DNA from: a bacterium
GTDB lineage: Bacteria > Patescibacteriota > Patescibacteriia > UBA1558 > S5-K13
Assembly: GCA_021106915.1 (NCBI GenBank)
Contig: JAIOTH010000071.1
Span: 1-8,651 of the forward strand
Direction: 5' to 3'
Length of the DNA stretch: 8,651 nt
Position numbers and translations under genes: made by a program. Numbering within the stretch: the first letter of the stretch is position 1; the number at the start of each line of letters is the position of its first letter. Below, piece by piece: positions 7,190 through 8,651 of this stretch. The notes below the pieces were generated by a model. It did no database searches. It saw nothing but the letters and a program-made list of their open reading frames with translations, and was not told the DNA's origin.

Positions 7190-7288
7190 CCCATTAGATA
7201 ATTATTTCTTAATTAAGAATTTAATTTTTTACCAAAATTAAATTTAAACACTAAAGATAAATCCCATTAATCTTATATCTAATGGGAT
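7188..7288 (-). promoter_or_regulatory. Two-state leader structure reaching the ftsH start codon
   Basis: In the minus-strand RNA, arm A is AUCCCAUUAGAUA (7288 to 7276). It can pair with arm B, UAAUGGGAU (7269 to 7261), as a local 9-bp hairpin. It can instead pair with arm C, UAUCUAAUGGGAU (7200 to 7188), as a perfect 13-bp helix whose last two bases are the A and U of the ftsH start codon. The two pairings exclude each other. The word TAATGGGAT occurs three times in 101 bp, which is unlikely by chance. A:B leaves the start codon free, while A:C buries it. A:B followed by UUUAUCUUU could also serve as a weak rpsA terminator. The pairing is seen; the switch is an inference. Confidence 0.6.
7218..7244 (-). 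promoter_or_regulatory. AU-only hairpin inside the ftsH leader
   Basis: AATTTAATTTT (7218-7228) and AAAATTAAATT (7234-7244) are perfect inverted repeats of 11 bp with a 5-base loop (GGUAA in the mRNA). It lies between arms B and C of the leader and would bring arm C closer to arm A. All pairs are A-U, so the stem would melt easily on warming. Confidence 0.45.
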
Positions 7289-7297
7289 AAATATACT

Positions 7298-7340
7298 AAT
7301 ATTATACTAGTCTACTTGCCAATAAGCAAATATTATACTA
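7298..7340 (-). repeat. 12-bp direct repeat containing two -10-like boxes
   Basis: AATATTATACTA occurs exactly at 7298-7309 and 7329-7340, 31 bp apart. Read on the minus strand each copy contains TAGTATAAT. Only the copy nearer ftsH has a TTG-type -35 at correct spacing. The spacing is close to three helical turns, so the pair may be tandem promoters or a repeated protein site. Confidence 0.45.
7301..7329 (-). promoter_or_regulatory. Promoter for ftsH
   Basis: On the minus strand, -35 TTGCTT (7329 to 7324), a 17-bp spacer and a perfect -10 TATAAT (7306 to 7301). The predicted start near 7294 lies only about six bases before leader arm A, giving a leader of about 105 bases. The TAGTATAATA context is shared with the promoter at 5293-5321. 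Confidence 0.6.
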
Positions 7341-7347
7341 ATTAAAA

Positions 7348-8651
7348 TTATTTTTTATCTTCTTTTTTCTTAGATTTAGATTCTTTCTTTTTCTTTAGTT
7401 CTTTTTTAGAAGTATCTTCTTTTTTAGATTTAGTATCTTCTTTCTTCTTAGAATCCTTTTCTACTTCCTTTGATTCTTTTTTATCTGCTTCTTTCTCAGT
7501 ATTTTTATCTTTCTTTTCATCCCGAGACGATTCATCAGTCACTTCTTTTTTATCTACTGATTCCTTCTTTGTTTTAGAAGATTTTTTTAAAGATAATCCT
7601 AGACGATGCTGTTTAGGCTCTAAATTATCAATTGTAAATTCATATTCTTCACCAATTTTAACTACATCCTCTGGACTATTAATAATTCTGTCACTTAATT
7701 CTGAAATATGAGCCAATCCATGAATATCTTTATCTAATTCTACAAAAGCCCCAAAAGGATTTATTTTCAAAACCAGGCCTTTAATTTTTTGACCAATTTC
7801 ATATTTCTTAGTTATGTCTGCCCAAGGATCACCTTTTAATCTCTTCATACTCAAAGAAATTCGACCACCATCTACGGAAATAATTTCTGCTTTAACATTA
7901 TCACCTACTTTAACAACATCATTAGGATTATCAATTCTCTGCCAGGCAATCTCAGAAATGTGAACTAAACCTTCTAAGTTATCACCAAATTCAATAAAAG
8001 CACCAAAATTAGCTACTCCTGTAATTCTACCCTCAATAACTTTACCGACTTTATATTCTTTTAAGCTCTTCTTTTGATCATCGGCCCAAGCTGATTTTTG
8101 AGAAACAATTAATTTATTTTCTTTTTCATCAACATCAATAATAGTAGTTTTAAAAATTTCATTAACAAAAGACTTTAAATGATTTAAAATTTTATGTTTA
8201 TCTCCACCTTCTACTCGAGGATAATATTTAGTAGTTAATTGAGAAACTGGTAAAAATCCAGTAATATTTCCTACTTTAACCATCAAGCCACCTTTATTAG
8301 CGTCAAATACTTTAGCTTCAACAATTTCTTCATCTTTCATTAATTTTTCTAGTTCTTCCCAAGCCTTTTGATGACTAGCATAACGAAAAGAAAGTTCCAT
8401 ATAGCCTTTTTCATTATCCAATTCCAAAACTGTAGCTGAAACAATATCACCTACCTTATAATCACTACCACCAATCTCGTCTTGAGCTTCTTTACCACGA
8501 ACTACACCAGACATGATTCCTTTATAATCCAAAATTACTTCATTCTTTCCAATAGCAATAATTTGAGAATCAATTAAATCACCTGGTTGAGGAAGCACAA
8601 TATCATCATGGGCTTCCAAAATTTTACAAAAATCACTTTTCTTTTTTTCTT
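7348..8651 (-). CDS. rpsA: 30S ribosomal protein S1, four S1 domains, 5' end outside the window
   Basis: S1 binds mRNA on the small ribosomal subunit and helps place it for initiation, which matters for messages lacking a Shine-Dalgarno such as those here. Counting from the TTG codon at 8617-8619 as residue 1, S1 (OB-fold) repeats lie near 12-80, 97-175, 191-260 and 275-346. The third and fourth are the most canonical (GAFIEFGDNLEGLVHISEI at 206-224; GAFVELDKDIHGLAHISEL at 290-308). Escherichia coli S1 has six repeats. A low-complexity tail, 347-423, contains 31 Lys and 14 Glu in 77 residues. The frame stays open upstream of the TTG to the window edge and encodes EKKKSDFCKI, so the true start is probably beyond 8651 and the record is partial. 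A YfhU- or RNase-type S1 protein is unlikely given four tandem repeats and nothing else. Confidence 0.92.
   Translation of the reverse strand, partial: EKKKSDFCKILEAHDDIVLPQPGDLIDSQIIAIGKNEVILDYKGIMSGVVRGKEAQDEIGGSDYKVGDIVSATVLELDNEKGYMELSFRYASHQKAWEELEKLMKDEEIVEAKVFDANKGGLMVKVGNITGFLPVSQLTTKYYPRVEGGDKHKILNHLKSFVNEIFKTTIIDVDEKENKLIVSQKSAWADDQKKSLKEYKVGKVIEGRITGVANFGAFIEFGDNLEGLVHISEIAWQRIDNPNDVVKVGDNVKAEIISVDGGRISLSMKRLKGDPWADITKKYEIGQKIKGLVLKINPFGAFVELDKDIHGLAHISELSDRIINSPEDVVKIGEEYEFTIDNLEPKQHRLGLSLKKSSKTKKESVDKKEVTDESSRDEKKDKNTEKEADKKESKEVEKDSKKKEDTKSKKEDTSKKELKKKKESKSKKKEDKK

Noticed and set aside
7360..7585. Pyrimidine-rich plus-strand tract as a simple-sequence or tandem repeat
   Set aside because: It has no fixed period and is explained by lysine and glutamate codons of the S1 tail on the minus strand.
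8617..8619. TTG as the start codon of S1
   Set aside because: The frame stays open to the window edge and the residues upstream continue a plausible S1 N-terminus, so the real start is probably outside the window.
1..8651. CRISPR array, tRNA, rRNA, transposase or phage genes
   Set aside because: No regularly spaced repeats, cloverleaf-like sequence, conserved rRNA block or mobile-element protein could be found by reading both strands.
1..8651. UGA-as-glycine genetic code
   Set aside because: No gene needs an in-frame TGA to be complete and glycine is encoded by ordinary GGN codons; absence of TGA among six stops is too few to suggest recoding.

Overview
The window is AT-rich (roughly 30% GC by eye) and holds six protein-coding genes. 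Five lie on the minus strand: a GT28-type glycosyltransferase, a PilB/GspE-type ATPase, an unrecognised multi-pass membrane protein, FtsH, and ribosomal protein S1, whose 5' end is cut by the window edge. One, a DUF389 membrane protein, is on the plus strand. The mix of conserved housekeeping proteins with an MGDG-synthase-like glycosyltransferase and a pilus ATPase, the low GC, the lack of convincing Shine-Dalgarno sequences and the GC-rich hairpin repeats fit a Patescibacteria/CPR bacterium (Parcubacteria-like). That assignment is an inference from style, not proven by a marker. All six genes end in TAA or TAG, and no in-frame TGA is needed, so nothing points to the recoded UGA-glycine lineages.

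Layout: 1-58 is a GC-rich inverted repeat. 71-1429 (minus) is the glycosyltransferase, whose first 18 codons overlap another GC-rich hairpin. It shares a 122-bp divergent promoter region with the DUF389 gene (1552-2244, plus), and both promoters appear to carry an extended -10 box. The DUF389 gene converges on pilB (2279-3976, minus) across 34 bp. pilB lies 48 bp downstream of the membrane-protein gene (4025-5098, minus), so the two are probably co-transcribed. Upstream, 5099-5371 holds the ftsH terminator, a good minus-strand promoter and a long structured leader. Then come ftsH (5372-7189), a 158-bp region (7190-7347) with a promoter and a repeat-based leader structure, and rpsA (7348 to the window edge).

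The most interesting part is non-coding. The ftsH leader contains three copies of one 9-bp word, arranged so that one RNA arm can pair either with a nearby partner (9 bp) or with a perfect 13-base partner that ends inside the ftsH start codon. This looks like a two-state translational switch. The leader of the membrane-protein gene similarly has a 12-of-13-bp long-range stem covering a purine-rich block just before its start codon. Both predicted transcripts begin within a few bases of a stem-loop. I found no CRISPR array, tRNA, rRNA, transposase or phage gene.
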